From Bradyrhizobium sp. CB2312 (lineage in GTDB: Bacteria; Pseudomonadota; Alphaproteobacteria; Rhizobiales; Xanthobacteraceae): a stretch of 64,000 nucleotides of DNA. Each line of letters begins with the position of its first letter. The stretch's first letter is position 1. This document shows positions 38,401-47,059 of the stretch, piece by piece. A model generated the notes under the pieces. It saw nothing but the letters and a program-made list of their open reading frames with translations, was not told the origin of the DNA and searched no databases. The stretch covers positions 5,973,501 to 6,037,500 of the forward strand of contig NZ_CP121668.1 in NCBI RefSeq assembly GCF_029714425.1. The letters are read 5' to 3'. The position numbers and the translations under genes are program-made.

Positions 38401-38614
38401 CGGCCACGGCACCGGCGCCGAAATCCGCCAACCGCTCGGCTACGCCATGGTCGGCGGCCTGATCGTCAGCCAGGCGCTGACGCTGTTCACCACCCCGGTG
38501 GTCTATCTCTATCTCGATGAGCTCAACAACTGGTTCTCGGGCTGGGGCCGCACGGGTGACGGCGAAGGCCACGAGACGCCAGAGCACGGCAGCGTCAAGC
38601 AAGCCGCCGAGTAA
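35468..38614 (+). CDS. RND multidrug efflux permease (MdtB/MdtC/AcrB family)
   Basis: The 1048-residue pump has twelve predicted spans and two large periplasmic loops. The proton-relay acidic pair in span 4 is visible in VGFVVDDAIVMLENITRYIEEG (cut here to its key DD), and the internal repeat holds the partner GIVKKNGIMMVDFAI with its Lys. It would export drugs, detergents or plant compounds with the adaptor encoded upstream in the same operon. The size and the N-terminal FIRYPIGTSLLMAGILF segment match the MdtBC-like group. Confidence 0.95.
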   Translation: MTEGGISAPFIRYPIGTSLLMAGILFVGLVAYPLLPVAPLPQVDFPTIQITANLPGGSPETMASSVAQPLERQFAQIPGIAQMTSTSYLGTASITIQFDLNRSIDGAANDVQGAINAASGQLPKNLPSPPTYRKVNPADAPILLLSATSETLPLTTVSDAVDAQLAQQISQLSGVAQVFIGGQQKPSIRIQVDPAKLVAKGLSMEDVRSQIAITTVDSPKGNIDGEKRAYTIYANDQLTQSKDWNDVIIAYRNGGPLRIRDIGQAVSGAEDAKQAAWANGKRGVFLVIFKQPGANVIETVDRIKATLPRLVAAIPPAIKIELISDRTTTIRAAVEDVQFTLLLTIALVVMVIFIFLRSFWATVIPTVTVPLALLGACALMWVFGYSLDNLSLMALTIAVGFVVDDAIVMLENITRYIEEGESPMAAAFRGSKEIGFTIVSISVSLVAVLIPLLLMGGIIGRLFREFAVVLAMTIFVSMFVSLTLTPMMASRFLRAHGEVTHGKFYQWSERAFDAMLRGYEYGLDHALAWRRTTLVIFFATLGLSVYLFVLIPKGFFPQQDVGLITATSEASQDISFKEMQRRQVELGKIVMEDPDVATIAMNIGGSGRAGNNGNMFITLKPRNEREASAQQIIARLRPKLEKVSGARLYMQAAQDVRLGGRPTRTQFEFTLQDADLAELNDWAPKILAKMQTLPELRDVATDQQTQGTTVQLKINRDTASRYGIQPQLIDDTLYDAFGQRQVTQYFTQLNTYKVILEILPEMQGSLDSLDKLYLKSPLTGDQVPLSTFATWTTDPVRPLSISHQGQFPAITISFNLAQGVALGQATEAVQKAMADLGAPPTLNSSFQGTAQAFQQSLGTVPLLILAALVVVYLILGILYESYIHPITILSTLPSAGVGALAILMAAGFDFSLIALIGIILLIGIVKKNGIMMVDFAIAAERDEHKTPAESIRQAALLRFRPIMMTTMAALLGGVPLMLGHGTGAEIRQPLGYAMVGGLIVSQALTLFTTPVVYLYLDELNNWFSGWGRTGDGEGHETPEHGSVKQAAE

Positions 38615-38678
38615 GCTTGCGTCGCGGCTCCCGCGACGCTACAGCGAGACCCCTGGTTCACGCCAACGCGGTTTCGCC

Positions 38679-39266
38679 ATGCTCATGCAATCCAGACTTG
38701 TCGCCCTCGCCGCTGCTGTCCTGTTGTCGACGGGTGCCGCGCATGCCCAGCAGGGCGCCAAGAAGAACGCAGCCCCTGCCCCAGCCGCCGCCGCACAGCC
38801 CGCCGCCGCACAACCCGCTCCCGCCCCGACGCAGCAACCGGCAGAAGGCACCCCGGGGCAGCCGGGCTGGATCGTCCGCTGCACCAGCGCCAGCCGCGAT
38901 GCGCCGCTCGAATGCGCGATGGAGCAGAACGCGGTGCTGACCAAGACCGGCCAGACCGTCGTCCTCATCAACATCCGCATCGCACCCGACACCCGCACGC
39001 CGATCGCGCTGCTGCAATTGCCGCTCGGCCTCAACCTGCCCGTCGGCGCCAAGCTCCAGGTCGACGAGGGCAAGTCGTTCGACCTCCAGATCCAGACCTG
39101 CGAGAACCGCGGCTGCTACGCCTCGACGCCGATCGCGGCGGACCTGCTCGCGGCCCTGCGCTCGGGCAAGCAGCTCAAGGTCTCCTTCCAGAACATGGCC
39201 AAGGAGACGATCGCGATCCCGATGCCGCTGAACGATTTCGCGGCGGCCTACGACAAGATCAAGTAA
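38679..39266 (+). CDS. Invasion-associated locus B (IalB) family protein
   Basis: The 195-residue protein has a signal peptide (LVALAAAVLLSTGAAHAQ), an Ala/Pro/Gln-rich linker (residues about 25-60) and the IalB domain with paired Cys in VRCTSASRDAPLECAMEQ and QTCENRGCYAS. Related proteins are exported and in Bartonella are linked to erythrocyte invasion; in soil bacteria their role is open. It starts 64 bases after the RND pump. The longer open frame upstream overlaps the pump gene and is not used. Confidence 0.87.
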   Translation: MLMQSRLVALAAAVLLSTGAAHAQQGAKKNAAPAPAAAAQPAAAQPAPAPTQQPAEGTPGQPGWIVRCTSASRDAPLECAMEQNAVLTKTGQTVVLINIRIAPDTRTPIALLQLPLGLNLPVGAKLQVDEGKSFDLQIQTCENRGCYASTPIAADLLAALRSGKQLKVSFQNMAKETIAIPMPLNDFAAAYDKIK

Positions 39267-39273
39267 GGGGCGC

Positions 39274-39374
39274 TGTCATCGCCCGCGAAGGCGGGCGATC
39301 CAGTACGCCGCGGCAGCTCGACTCTAGCCGCGCTGGCTCGGAGTACTGGATGCCCCGCCTCCGCGGGGCATGAC
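39274..39374. repeat. Palindromic intergenic repeat
   Basis: TGTCATCGCCCGCGAAGGCGGGCGATCCAGTA at the left (two parts of a stem) mirrors TACTGGATGCCCCGCCTCCGCGGGGCATGACA at the right. It lies between the convergent ialB-type and arylsulfatase genes and may act as a two-way terminator. Confidence 0.75.
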
Positions 39375-39386
39375 ACCGGTTTTCCC

Positions 39387-41675
39387 TCACTGCCGCGCCA
39401 TCTGCGCATTGCCGACGGCATCGCCGTCGAGCTTCTGGTCGTGGTGCATGGTGACGGTGACGCGCTGCAGCCTTCCCTCGAATTCGAACGGCGCCTCGTA
39501 ATGCGAGACCGGGCTGCCGCGGTCGCGGCCGATGTCGAGGCCGGACCACGAGATCAGCGTGTGGAAGCCGAGCTGGGTCTGGAGCGAGCCGGCCTTCTCG
39601 CCGTCGATCAAAAGCGTATATTCGGTGACGCCAGTGCGCGAGCCCTTGGCGGGCGGCTCCTTGCGCACGAGGCGCTCGACGTGCACGCCGAGCCGGCGCG
39701 CGCCTGACGGCACCTTGCGATCCGACCGCACGATCTGGTGGCTGCCGCCGATGTTGAGGTCGTGCACGAGGTGACCATCCTTGACGTAGAGGCTGTAGCC
39801 GGACGTCGCATCGCCATGCGAGATCAGCACGCCGTCGGCCCCCCGCTCCTCGATCTCGACATGCGCCTCGATCGTGTAGCTGCGGCTGCGCACGTCGGGC
39901 GCGACGTCGGTCGGCACGTGGCCCATGCCGGCATGGAAGACGAAATGATGGCGCGCGCCGTGGAAGCGCGCGGCATTCTCGGCAAAGCGCGGCCCGAAGC
40001 GGTCGTCGAGCGGCAGCACCTTGTGCTTCTCGGCTTCGTCCCACCATGTCGCAATCATCTTTGCCAGCCGCTCCGGCTCTTTGAGCGCGAGGTCATTGGT
40101 CTCAGAGAAATCCTCGTCGAGATGGAAAAGCTCCCATTTGTCGTTCCCGAACGGTGTGCCCGATGGATGAAAGGCGACGGCCTTCCATCCGGCCTGCCAG
40201 AGACCGCGATGACCGAACATCTCGAAATATTGCGGCGAGCTTTTTGAGGGCGCGGCCGCATCATTGATCGAGCGCGCGAAGCTCTCGCCTTCCAGCGGCA
40301 TCTGCCGGCAGCCCATGATCATGCTCGGCAACTCGATGCCGATCAGCTCCAGCAGCGTCGGCGTGAGATCGCAGGCGTGCACGAATTGGTGCCGCAGCTC
40401 GCCTTTCGCCGCGATGCGCTTCGGCCAGTTGATGACGAAGGGATCGCGGATGCCGCCGCCATGGGTGTTCTGCTTGTAGCGGCGCAGCGGCGTATTGGAC
40501 GCCATCGCCCAGCCATGCGGGAAATTGCTGTGGGTGTCGGGCCCGCCGATGTCGTCGATGCGGGCGAGTTTTTCGGCGATCGGCTCCGGCTTGAAGTTGA
40601 ACGGCCCCATCGCGTTGACAAAGCCGAGCGGCCCGCCCTCCTGGCTCGCGCCATTGTCGGACATCACGATGATGACCGTGTTGTCGCGGATGCCGGCTGT
40701 GTCCAGGAACGCGACGAGGCGTGCAAGATGCCGATCGGAATGGTCGAGCATGCCAGCGAAGGCCGCCTGCAGGCGGGTGAAGACGCGGCGCTCGTCGGCC
40801 GAATGCTCGTCCCATGCTTTCACCCCATCGTTGCGCGCCGGCATCCGCGTGTCCGGCGGCACCAGTCCCATCGCCTTCTGGCGCGCGAGACGCTGCTCGC
40901 GCTCGACGTCCCAGCCGTGCGCGAAGGCAGCATCATAGCTCCTGATGATATCAGCGGGCGCCTGATGCGGCGCGTGACAGGCGCCGAGCGCGATCCAGGT
41001 GAGCCAGGGAATCTCCGGCCGATCGGCCTGGTGGTCGCCGATGAAGCGGATGGCCTGGTCGATCAGGTCCTCGGTCAGATGATAGCCGTCGGCATAAGTG
41101 CCCGGCGGATCAATATGCGTGTTGTCGGAGACGAGCTCAGGCGCGTACTGATCGGTCTCGGCATCGAGGAAGCCGTAGAAGCGGTCGAACCCGCGCCCTA
41201 AAGGCCAGCCGTCGAACGGGCCGGTGGCGCCGCTCTCGGTCAGCGGCGTGACGTGCCATTTGCCGACCATGTAATTGCGATAGCCGTGCACGCGCAGCAT
41301 CTCGGCGAGCGTTCCCGCCTCGCGCGCGATCTTGCCGCGGTACCCGGGATAGCCCGAGTCGAAATTGGCGAGACAACCGACGCCGACCGAATGATGGTTG
41401 CGCCCGGTCAGCAGCGCCGCGCGCGTGGTCGAGCACATCGCCGTGGTGTGGAAGCCGGAGTAACGCAGGCCCTCCGCGGCGAGCCTGTCAATGGTCGGCG
41501 TCCTGATCGCCGAGCCGTAGCAGCCGAAATCGGAGAAGCCGACGTCGTCGAACAACACGACGAGGATGTTCGGCGCGCCCTCGGGCGGCTTCACGGCCTC
41601 CGGCCACCAGGGTTTTGACTCCGCAACCGTCTTGCCGACGATGCCGCGGAACGGCGCGGTGCTGCCTGCGCTCAT
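39387..41675 (-). CDS. Arylsulfatase
   Basis: The 762-residue sulfatase has Cys81 in CSTTRAALLTGR, the site that is turned into formylglycine, and metal ligands in LFDDVG (Asp43, Asp44) and in the later VIIVMSDNGASQEGG block. The C-terminal part (from about residue 560) is an extra beta domain typical of large arylsulfatases. No clear signal peptide is seen, so it is probably cytoplasmic. It would release sulfate from aromatic sulfate esters. The TetR gene is divergent across a 90-base gap that holds a palindrome. Confidence 0.92.
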   Translation of the reverse strand: MSAGSTAPFRGIVGKTVAESKPWWPEAVKPPEGAPNILVVLFDDVGFSDFGCYGSAIRTPTIDRLAAEGLRYSGFHTTAMCSTTRAALLTGRNHHSVGVGCLANFDSGYPGYRGKIAREAGTLAEMLRVHGYRNYMVGKWHVTPLTESGATGPFDGWPLGRGFDRFYGFLDAETDQYAPELVSDNTHIDPPGTYADGYHLTEDLIDQAIRFIGDHQADRPEIPWLTWIALGACHAPHQAPADIIRSYDAAFAHGWDVEREQRLARQKAMGLVPPDTRMPARNDGVKAWDEHSADERRVFTRLQAAFAGMLDHSDRHLARLVAFLDTAGIRDNTVIIVMSDNGASQEGGPLGFVNAMGPFNFKPEPIAEKLARIDDIGGPDTHSNFPHGWAMASNTPLRRYKQNTHGGGIRDPFVINWPKRIAAKGELRHQFVHACDLTPTLLELIGIELPSMIMGCRQMPLEGESFARSINDAAAPSKSSPQYFEMFGHRGLWQAGWKAVAFHPSGTPFGNDKWELFHLDEDFSETNDLALKEPERLAKMIATWWDEAEKHKVLPLDDRFGPRFAENAARFHGARHHFVFHAGMGHVPTDVAPDVRSRSYTIEAHVEIEERGADGVLISHGDATSGYSLYVKDGHLVHDLNIGGSHQIVRSDRKVPSGARRLGVHVERLVRKEPPAKGSRTGVTEYTLLIDGEKAGSLQTQLGFHTLISWSGLDIGRDRGSPVSHYEAPFEFEGRLQRVTVTMHHDQKLDGDAVGNAQMARQ

Positions 41676-41733
41676 CTGCTCCTCCCTGACCCGGCTCTCG
41701 CGGTTGACCCGCAGCTTGGCCGTGGCTAAAACT

Positions 41734-41747
41734 ATAATCCGAATTAT
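41734..41747. promoter_or_regulatory. Possible TetR operator between arylsulfatase and regulator
   Basis: ATAAT (41734-41738) and ATTAT (41743-41747) form a perfect short inverted repeat around CCGA, inside an AT-rich patch that is unusual for this DNA. It lies 18 bases before the TetR start and 58 bases before the arylsulfatase start. The sequence TATAAT at 41733-41738 could at the same time be a -10 box. Confidence 0.45.
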
Positions 41748-41765
41748 GGTTATGATTTAGGCCGG

Positions 41766-42449
41766 ATGCAAGCACGGATGAGGCCACGTTCAGAGCCCGA
41801 AGTTCGCGACTTCGACCTGCCCGGCGTCGCCCCGTCGCGCCAGAAGCGCAGCCGCGAGACCACGCTGGCGCTGCTGCGCGCCGGCGCCGACATGCTGCGG
41901 ACTCGCGGCCTTGCCGAGCTCTCGATCGAGGCGCTCTGCACCGAGGTCGGCGCCACCGTCGGCGCCTTCTACAGCCGCTTCGAGAGCAAGGAGGCCTATT
42001 TCAACGCGCTGATGGCGCTCGCCGCGCGCGACGGCGAGCAGCGGCTTAGTGAAATCAGGCGACCGTCGCCCGATACGAGCCTCGACAAGCTCTGCCATCT
42101 GATCGTCGGTGGCATCATCGCCTGGATGCGCAACCATGAAGGCGTGCTGCGCGCCGCGCTCCAGCACGACGACACCCGCCCGGACAAGTGGACACCGTTC
42201 AAGGCGCTGGCGAAAGCCACGACCGAACGCGCTACCCCTCTCCTGCTCCCGGCCATGGGCAGGGGTCGCAAGGCAGCAAAGACCCGCACCATCGCCTTCG
42301 GCTTCCAGGTCGTGCTGGGCACGCTGGTGAACGCGATCCTCAACGATCCCGGGCCGCTGTCGCTTGCATCGAAAGAGATGGAGACGCGGCTCGCCGGCTG
42401 CCTGTTGCTGCTGCTCCAGGCGGAGCTCGGTCAGTCCACCCCGAGATAG
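41766..42449 (+). CDS. TetR/AcrR-family transcriptional regulator
   Basis: The 227-residue protein has a TetR HTH at residues about 25-70 (SRETTLALLRAGADMLRTRG, then IEALCTEVGATVGAFYSRFESKEAYF) and a helical C-terminal ligand domain. It is divergent from the arylsulfatase and is likely its regulator; a palindrome lies in the gap. Its 3' end overlaps the convergent livF-type gene by 19 bases, so the two transcripts are complementary there. Confidence 0.9.
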   Translation: MQARMRPRSEPEVRDFDLPGVAPSRQKRSRETTLALLRAGADMLRTRGLAELSIEALCTEVGATVGAFYSRFESKEAYFNALMALAARDGEQRLSEIRRPSPDTSLDKLCHLIVGGIIAWMRNHEGVLRAALQHDDTRPDKWTPFKALAKATTERATPLLLPAMGRGRKAAKTRTIAFGFQVVLGTLVNAILNDPGPLSLASKEMETRLAGCLLLLLQAELGQSTPR

Positions 42450-43150
42450 GCCTTCTGCACCTGCGGGTCCTCTGCAAGCGCGGCCGCCGTGCCGGACAGC
42501 ACGCTCTTGCCGACCTGGAGCACGGTGGCAAAGTCCGAGACTTCCAGCGCGAGCTCGATCGACTGCTCGGCGAGCAGGATGGTCAGGCCCTCGCGATGCA
42601 GGCGGCCAAACGTCTCGTACATGGATTCGACCACCGCCGGCGCGAGGCCGAGCGAGGGCTCGTCGAGCATCAACAGCTTCGGGTCGCTCATCAACGCGCG
42701 ACCGACCGCGAGCATCTGCCGCTCGCCGCCGGACATGGTGCCGGCGCGCTGGTTGCGGCGCTCTTTCAGGCGCGGAAAGATTTCGTAGACGCGTTCGAGC
42801 AGCGTGGCCTGGCGCGACCTGTCGTGCAGCGGCGTCGCACCGAGCAGCAGATTGCTCTCGACGCTCTGCTGCACGAACAGCCGCCAGCCTTCCGGCGACA
42901 GCGCGAGCCCCTTGCGCACGATCGCAAAGGCCTTCTGGCCGGCGATCTCTTCGCCGCGAAAGCTGATCTTGCCGGAATGCACAGGAATGAGGCCGGCGAT
43001 CGCGTTCAGCGTCGTGGTCTTGCCGCCGCCATTGGAGCCGAGCAGCGCGACGACCCTGCCTTCGGGCACCTCCAGCGACACGTCGGAGACGCCGATGAGG
43101 TCGCCGTAGCGCACGTCGAGGTGCTCGATCCGCAGAAGCGCTCCGCTCAT
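42431..43150 (-). CDS. livF: Branched-chain amino acid-type ABC transporter ATPase (LivF)
   Basis: The 239-residue ATPase has Walker A GSNGGGKTT, the signature MSGGERQMLAVGRALMSDP and Walker B LLMLDEPSLGLAP, the LivF pattern, then LLAEQSIELAL. It starts in the overlap with livG (ATGA). A longer frame upstream is the shadow of livG. It is the last gene of a leftward livJ-H-M-G-F run and drives import with LivG. Confidence 0.93.
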   Translation of the reverse strand: MSGALLRIEHLDVRYGDLIGVSDVSLEVPEGRVVALLGSNGGGKTTTLNAIAGLIPVHSGKISFRGEEIAGQKAFAIVRKGLALSPEGWRLFVQQSVESNLLLGATPLHDRSRQATLLERVYEIFPRLKERRNQRAGTMSGGERQMLAVGRALMSDPKLLMLDEPSLGLAPAVVESMYETFGRLHREGLTILLAEQSIELALEVSDFATVLQVGKSVLSGTAAALAEDPQVQKAYLGVD

Positions 43151-43914
43151 AGGTCCGGCCCGCCCATCAGCTCGACCGGCGTATGGCCTGCGGCAGCCTT
43201 GGCTGCGCGCGTGCCGAGATAGGCCGCGATCACCGCCGGGTTCGACGTGACCTCGCGCGGCGAGCCGCGGGCGATCTCCTTGCCCTGATGAAACACCATC
43301 ACGCGGCTCGCCAGCGACATGATCACTTCCATGATGTGCTCGACGATGACGAGCGTGATGCCGGAGCGGTGGATGTCGCGGACGAGATCGATCGCGAGCT
43401 TCACCTCGTTCGCATTGAGGCCGGCCATGGCCTCGTCGAGCAGCAGCACCTTCGGCTCGGTCGCAAGCGCGCGGGCAATCTCCAGCCGCTTGCGGCCGGG
43501 TGTGCCGAGCGAGCGCGCCGGCGCATCCGCAAGGCGGCTCATGCCGACGCGCTCCAGCACGGCATGCGCTTTCGCTTCGGCCTCCTTGCGATGCGAGGTG
43601 CGGAGGAACGCGCCGATCATGACGTTCTCGAGCACCGTCATGCCCTCGAATGTCTGCGGCACCTGGAAGGTGCGGGCAAGGCCGAGGCCGGCGCGCTGCT
43701 CCGGCGTGAAGCCGGTGATGTCGCTCCCCGCGAACAGCACGCGGCCGGAGGTGGCCTGGAGGTCGCCGGTGAGGCAATTGAAGAAGGTGGATTTTCCGGC
43801 GCCGTTCGGGCCGATCAGGCCGAGAATGTCGCCCTGCTCCAGGGTCACGGAGGCATCGTCCACCGCCTTGAAGCTGCCGAATGCCTTTGTGATCCCGCGC
43901 GCTTCAAGGAGCAT
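43147..43914 (-). CDS. livG: Branched-chain amino acid-type ABC transporter ATPase (LivG)
   Basis: The 255-residue ATPase has Walker A GPNGAGKST, the short signature LGTPGRKRLEIARALATEP in place of LSGGQ, and Walker B VLLLDEAMAGLN, followed by VEHIMEVIMSL. The unusual signature is common in LivG-type proteins. It overlaps livM by 11 bases and livF by 4. Confidence 0.93.
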   Translation of the reverse strand: MLLEARGITKAFGSFKAVDDASVTLEQGDILGLIGPNGAGKSTFFNCLTGDLQATSGRVLFAGSDITGFTPEQRAGLGLARTFQVPQTFEGMTVLENVMIGAFLRTSHRKEAEAKAHAVLERVGMSRLADAPARSLGTPGRKRLEIARALATEPKVLLLDEAMAGLNANEVKLAIDLVRDIHRSGITLVIVEHIMEVIMSLASRVMVFHQGKEIARGSPREVTSNPAVIAAYLGTRAAKAAAGHTPVELMGGPDL

Positions 43915-44875
43915 GGCCCGCTCCCTTGTCCGTCTTGTGTTTGCTCCGTCCCATGAACAGGCTGAGCAGGCCGCCGGGCTGGAAGCGCGCGATCAGCACG
44001 ATGATCGCGCCATAGACCACGAAGGTCAGGCCGGCGCCCTTGCCGCCGAGCCAGCTGTTCGAGATCTCCTCCAGCGGCACCAGGATCGCGGCGCCTACCA
44101 GCGGGCCGAACAGCAGCCCTGCCCCGCCCAGCGCCGCCATGATCAGGATCTTCACCGAGATCAGGATGCCGAGGCCAGACTCGGGATCGACAAAGCCGAA
44201 CATCATCGCGTAGAGCGCGCCGGCGACGCTCGTCAGCGCCGCGCTCAGCATGTAGGCGTAAAGTTTCGTGCGGCTCGCCGGCGCGCCGAGCGAGCGCGCG
44301 GCACGTTCGGAATCCTTGATTGCGCGCAGGTAAAATCCCATCCGGCTGTTGGTCATCCACCAGGTGATCAGCAGCGTGATCACGAGGACGGCGAGGAAGA
44401 GATAGTAATACGGCAGCGACGACAGGAAGGAGAGATCGAAAATATTGCGCGGTACGGCTGGCCCCGAGAGACCAACGGCCGCGCCCAGCCATTCGGTGTT
44501 GGTGACGATCAGCCGCATGGTCTCGGCGACGGCAATCGTCGCCATGCTGAAATAATGGCCCGACAGCCGCAGCGTCGGCACGCCGACGATGGCGGCGAGC
44601 CCGACCGCCAGCACGATGCCGCCGGGGATGCCGAACAGCGGCGACAGGCCGAATTTGGCGTAAGACCCCATCGCGGCATAGGCGCCGCAGCCGAAGAACA
44701 CGACATGGCCGACCGAGACCTGCCCGGCATAGCCGCCGACGATGTTCCAGGCGGATGCCGCGATGGCATAGAGCAGCACCAGCGCGCCGAGGCGCTGCTG
44801 GAACGGCGAGGACAGCAGCAGCGGATAGGCGATCGCGAAGGCCGCGACGGCCGAGAGCCAGATCCAGCGCCGCAT
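43904..44875 (-). CDS. livM: Branched-chain amino acid-type ABC transporter permease (LivM)
   Basis: The 323-residue protein has about eight to ten spans and the LivM loop (RMGFYLRAIKDSERAARSLGAPASRTKLYAYMLSAA, here in parts near residue 185-215). The start ATG at 44875 shares a base with the livH stop. A longer open frame upstream to 45652 shadows livH. It pairs with LivH to form the membrane channel. Confidence 0.93.
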   Translation of the reverse strand: MRRWIWLSAVAAFAIAYPLLLSSPFQQRLGALVLLYAIAASAWNIVGGYAGQVSVGHVVFFGCGAYAAMGSYAKFGLSPLFGIPGGIVLAVGLAAIVGVPTLRLSGHYFSMATIAVAETMRLIVTNTEWLGAAVGLSGPAVPRNIFDLSFLSSLPYYYLFLAVLVITLLITWWMTNSRMGFYLRAIKDSERAARSLGAPASRTKLYAYMLSAALTSVAGALYAMMFGFVDPESGLGILISVKILIMAALGGAGLLFGPLVGAAILVPLEEISNSWLGGKGAGLTFVVYGAIIVLIARFQPGGLLSLFMGRSKHKTDKGAGHAP

Positions 44876-45738
44876 CACATCTTCCCCATCAGGCCCTGAG
44901 GCCGGAACCAGAGGAAGAACAGGAACAGCACGTAGACGACGATGTCCTTGTAGACCGCGCCGATCAGATAGCCCGATAGCGACTCGATGACGCCGATCAG
45001 GAGCCCCGCGACGAGCGCACCCGGCACGCTGCCGAAGCCGCCGAGCGACACCGTGACGAAGGCGACGATGGCAAGCGTCTCGCCGACGGTCGGCACGATG
45101 TAGAAGAAGTTCGCGATCAGCGCGCCGGCGAGCCCCGTGGCGCCCGCCGCGATCGCCCAGGCGATCGCCTGCATGCTGTCGGGCCGGATGCCCATGAGTT
45201 GGGCCGCGGTCTGGTCCTCCGCCACCGCCAGCATCTTCGAACCGAGCGAGGTGCGCGTCAGCAAGAGATGCAGGCCGAGCGTCACCAGCAGCGCAACGAC
45301 GCCGGCCAGCAGCCGCGAGGCTTCGATGCGCAGGCCCGCAAATGCATAGGTGCCGCCGACGATGTTCGGCGGCATCGACAGGAAATTGGCGCCGAACCAC
45401 CAGAACACGGAATAGCGCAGCAACAGCGCAAGCCCGAAGGTGCCGAGGATCTGGGCCAGCATCGGCCCCTTCATGATGTCGCGGATCAGGCCGAAATAGA
45501 CCACGACGCCCAAGGTCGCGAGCACGAGCATCGCCAGCGGCGCGCCGACGATGGGCCCTCCTCCCATCAGCGTGTAGACGACATAGGCGACGTACATGCC
45601 GAGCATGACGAAGTCGCCATGCGCGAAATTGACGATGTTCATCATGCCCCACACCAGCGTGAGGCCGGACGAAAACAGGGCGTAGACGGCGCCAAGCAGA
45701 AGCCCGCCGACGATCACCTGCACGAGGACGAAGGACAT
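44875..45738 (-). CDS. livH: Branched-chain amino acid-type ABC transporter permease (LivH)
   Basis: The 287-residue protein has about eight spans, the N-terminal GLLLGAVYALFSSGLTLVWGMMNIVNFAHGDF block (in parts) and the loop ALLLT...SKMLAVAEDQTAAQLMGI that contacts the ATPase. The ATG at 45738 is used; one at 45759 lies close to the hairpin. It is the first permease gene after a hairpin that separates it from the binding protein. Confidence 0.93.
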   Translation of the reverse strand: MSFVLVQVIVGGLLLGAVYALFSSGLTLVWGMMNIVNFAHGDFVMLGMYVAYVVYTLMGGGPIVGAPLAMLVLATLGVVVYFGLIRDIMKGPMLAQILGTFGLALLLRYSVFWWFGANFLSMPPNIVGGTYAFAGLRIEASRLLAGVVALLVTLGLHLLLTRTSLGSKMLAVAEDQTAAQLMGIRPDSMQAIAWAIAAGATGLAGALIANFFYIVPTVGETLAIVAFVTVSLGGFGSVPGALVAGLLIGVIESLSGYLIGAVYKDIVVYVLFLFFLWFRPQGLMGKM

Positions 45739-45772
45739 GAGCCGCGTTGCTCTGATCAAATCATCTTGGGAC

Positions 45773-45795
45773 AGGCGGGGCGCGCGGCCCCGCCT
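45773..45795 (-). other. Intergenic stem-loop between binding protein and LivH
   Basis: AGGCGGGG (45773-45780) pairs perfectly with CCCCGCCT (45788-45795) around CGCGCGG. It lies 10 bases after the binding-protein stop and 34 bases before livH. A similar hairpin stands in the same place in the sugar transporter operon (15989-16010). There is no T-run downstream. Confidence 0.55.
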
Positions 45796-45805
45796 TCAAA
45801 AAATC

Positions 45806-47059
45806 TCACCAGCCCTTGTAGGGCAGCACCGGCGGCTTCTCGGCATTGGCCTTCGGCCACACCGCGACATAGTTCTCGCCGTCCTGGAGCTGGATGATGG
45901 CGCCGGAGGCGAGGATGTTCTGGCCCTTGTCGTCGAACTTGACGCCCTTGTAGCCGATCATGAGCTGCTCGGGCTTCAGGTCCGTCGCCTTCAGCGCCGC
46001 CTGGATCTTGGCAGGCTCGGTCGAGCCGGCGCGGTCGATGGCGTCGGCCAGCACGAAGAAGCCTTGCATCTGCCGGGCGACCGTGTCGTCCATGTCCTCG
46101 CCGCTCTTCTTTTTGTACATGTCGGCGATGATCGCGGACGGCGAGCCCGAGGGACCAACGACCCAGGACGAGCGGTTGAAGACGCCTTGCGAGATCTTGC
46201 CGACCGCCTTGGTGAAGGACGGATCGGAATAGCCGGCATCGTCGGCGAGCAGCACGGGCGGCTTGTAGTCGAGCGACTGCATCGTCTTGGCGAACAGGAT
46301 CGCGTCCGACGTGTAGCTGATCATGATGACGACGTCGGGCTTCTTGTCCTTGAGCTGGAGCACCTGCCCCTGCACGTCAGTCGCGTTGACGGGATAGGCG
46401 ACGTCGAGCGCGATCGGCTGGCCCTTGTCCTTGAAGGCGCCGGCGATCGTGTTCGCGACCGAGGTGCCGTATTCGGTGTTGTCGTGAACGATCGCGACGC
46501 TCTCGGTCTTGGCCCCCTGCGCCTTGATGTCGGCGAGGAAGTCGACATAAATTTTGGCAAAGTCGGTGGCGATCGGCGTAGTCCGGAAGAACCATTTGAA
46601 GCCGCGCTCGGTGAGATTGGCGGCAACCGACTCGGAATTGAGGAATGGCACGCCGTATTTCTCGGCGATCGCGCTCGAGGTCAGCGTCACGCCGGACTGA
46701 TAGGAGCCGAACACGGCCGCGACCTTCTCTTCCGTGATCAGGCGCAGCGCCTGGTTCTGGCCCGTTGCCGGGTTGCCCTGGTTGTCGGCGATGATCACTT
46801 CGACCTTGGCGCCGCCGAGGCCGGCAAGGCCCGCGTTCTTCGCCAGCGGGAAATTGCCGAGCTCGGGATGAGCGTTGTTGATGATGTCGGTTGCGACATC
46901 GAGCGCCGCCTTGGCGTGCGCGCCGATCGAGGCGGTGCCGCCGGACATCGGCATGATCACGCCGATCTTGACGACCTTGTCCTGCGCCTGCGCGGCGGAC
47001 ACCAGCGCAAGCGACATCGCGGCTACGCAAAGCAGCCCGGTGACATGCTTCAAATTCAT
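45806..47059 (-). CDS. Branched-chain amino acid-type ABC transporter binding protein
   Basis: The 417-residue protein has a signal peptide (MNLKHVTGLLCVAAMSLALVSAAQAQ, cleaved after AQA) and the type I periplasmic-binding fold: VVKIGVIMPMSGGTASIG, AVFGSYQSGVTLTSSAIAEKYGVP and VAIVHDNTEYGTSVANTI. Such proteins in soil bacteria also bind aromatic acids, amides or urea, so the ligand should not be assumed to be leucine. It is the first gene of the leftward operon. Confidence 0.92.
   Translation of the reverse strand: MNLKHVTGLLCVAAMSLALVSAAQAQDKVVKIGVIMPMSGGTASIGAHAKAALDVATDIINNAHPELGNFPLAKNAGLAGLGGAKVEVIIADNQGNPATGQNQALRLITEEKVAAVFGSYQSGVTLTSSAIAEKYGVPFLNSESVAANLTERGFKWFFRTTPIATDFAKIYVDFLADIKAQGAKTESVAIVHDNTEYGTSVANTIAGAFKDKGQPIALDVAYPVNATDVQGQVLQLKDKKPDVVIMISYTSDAILFAKTMQSLDYKPPVLLADDAGYSDPSFTKAVGKISQGVFNRSSWVVGPSGSPSAIIADMYKKKSGEDMDDTVARQMQGFFVLADAIDRAGSTEPAKIQAALKATDLKPEQLMIGYKGVKFDDKGQNILASGAIIQLQDGENYVAVWPKANAEKPPVLPYKGW

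Noticed and set aside
42431..42449. Antisense control between TetR and livF ends
   Set aside because: The 19-base overlap of convergent 3' ends is common in compact genomes and no other evidence supports regulation.
43904..45652. Fused LivH-LivM permease
   Set aside because: The upstream part is not the LivH frame. LivH is encoded separately at 44875-45738 and the two genes share one base.
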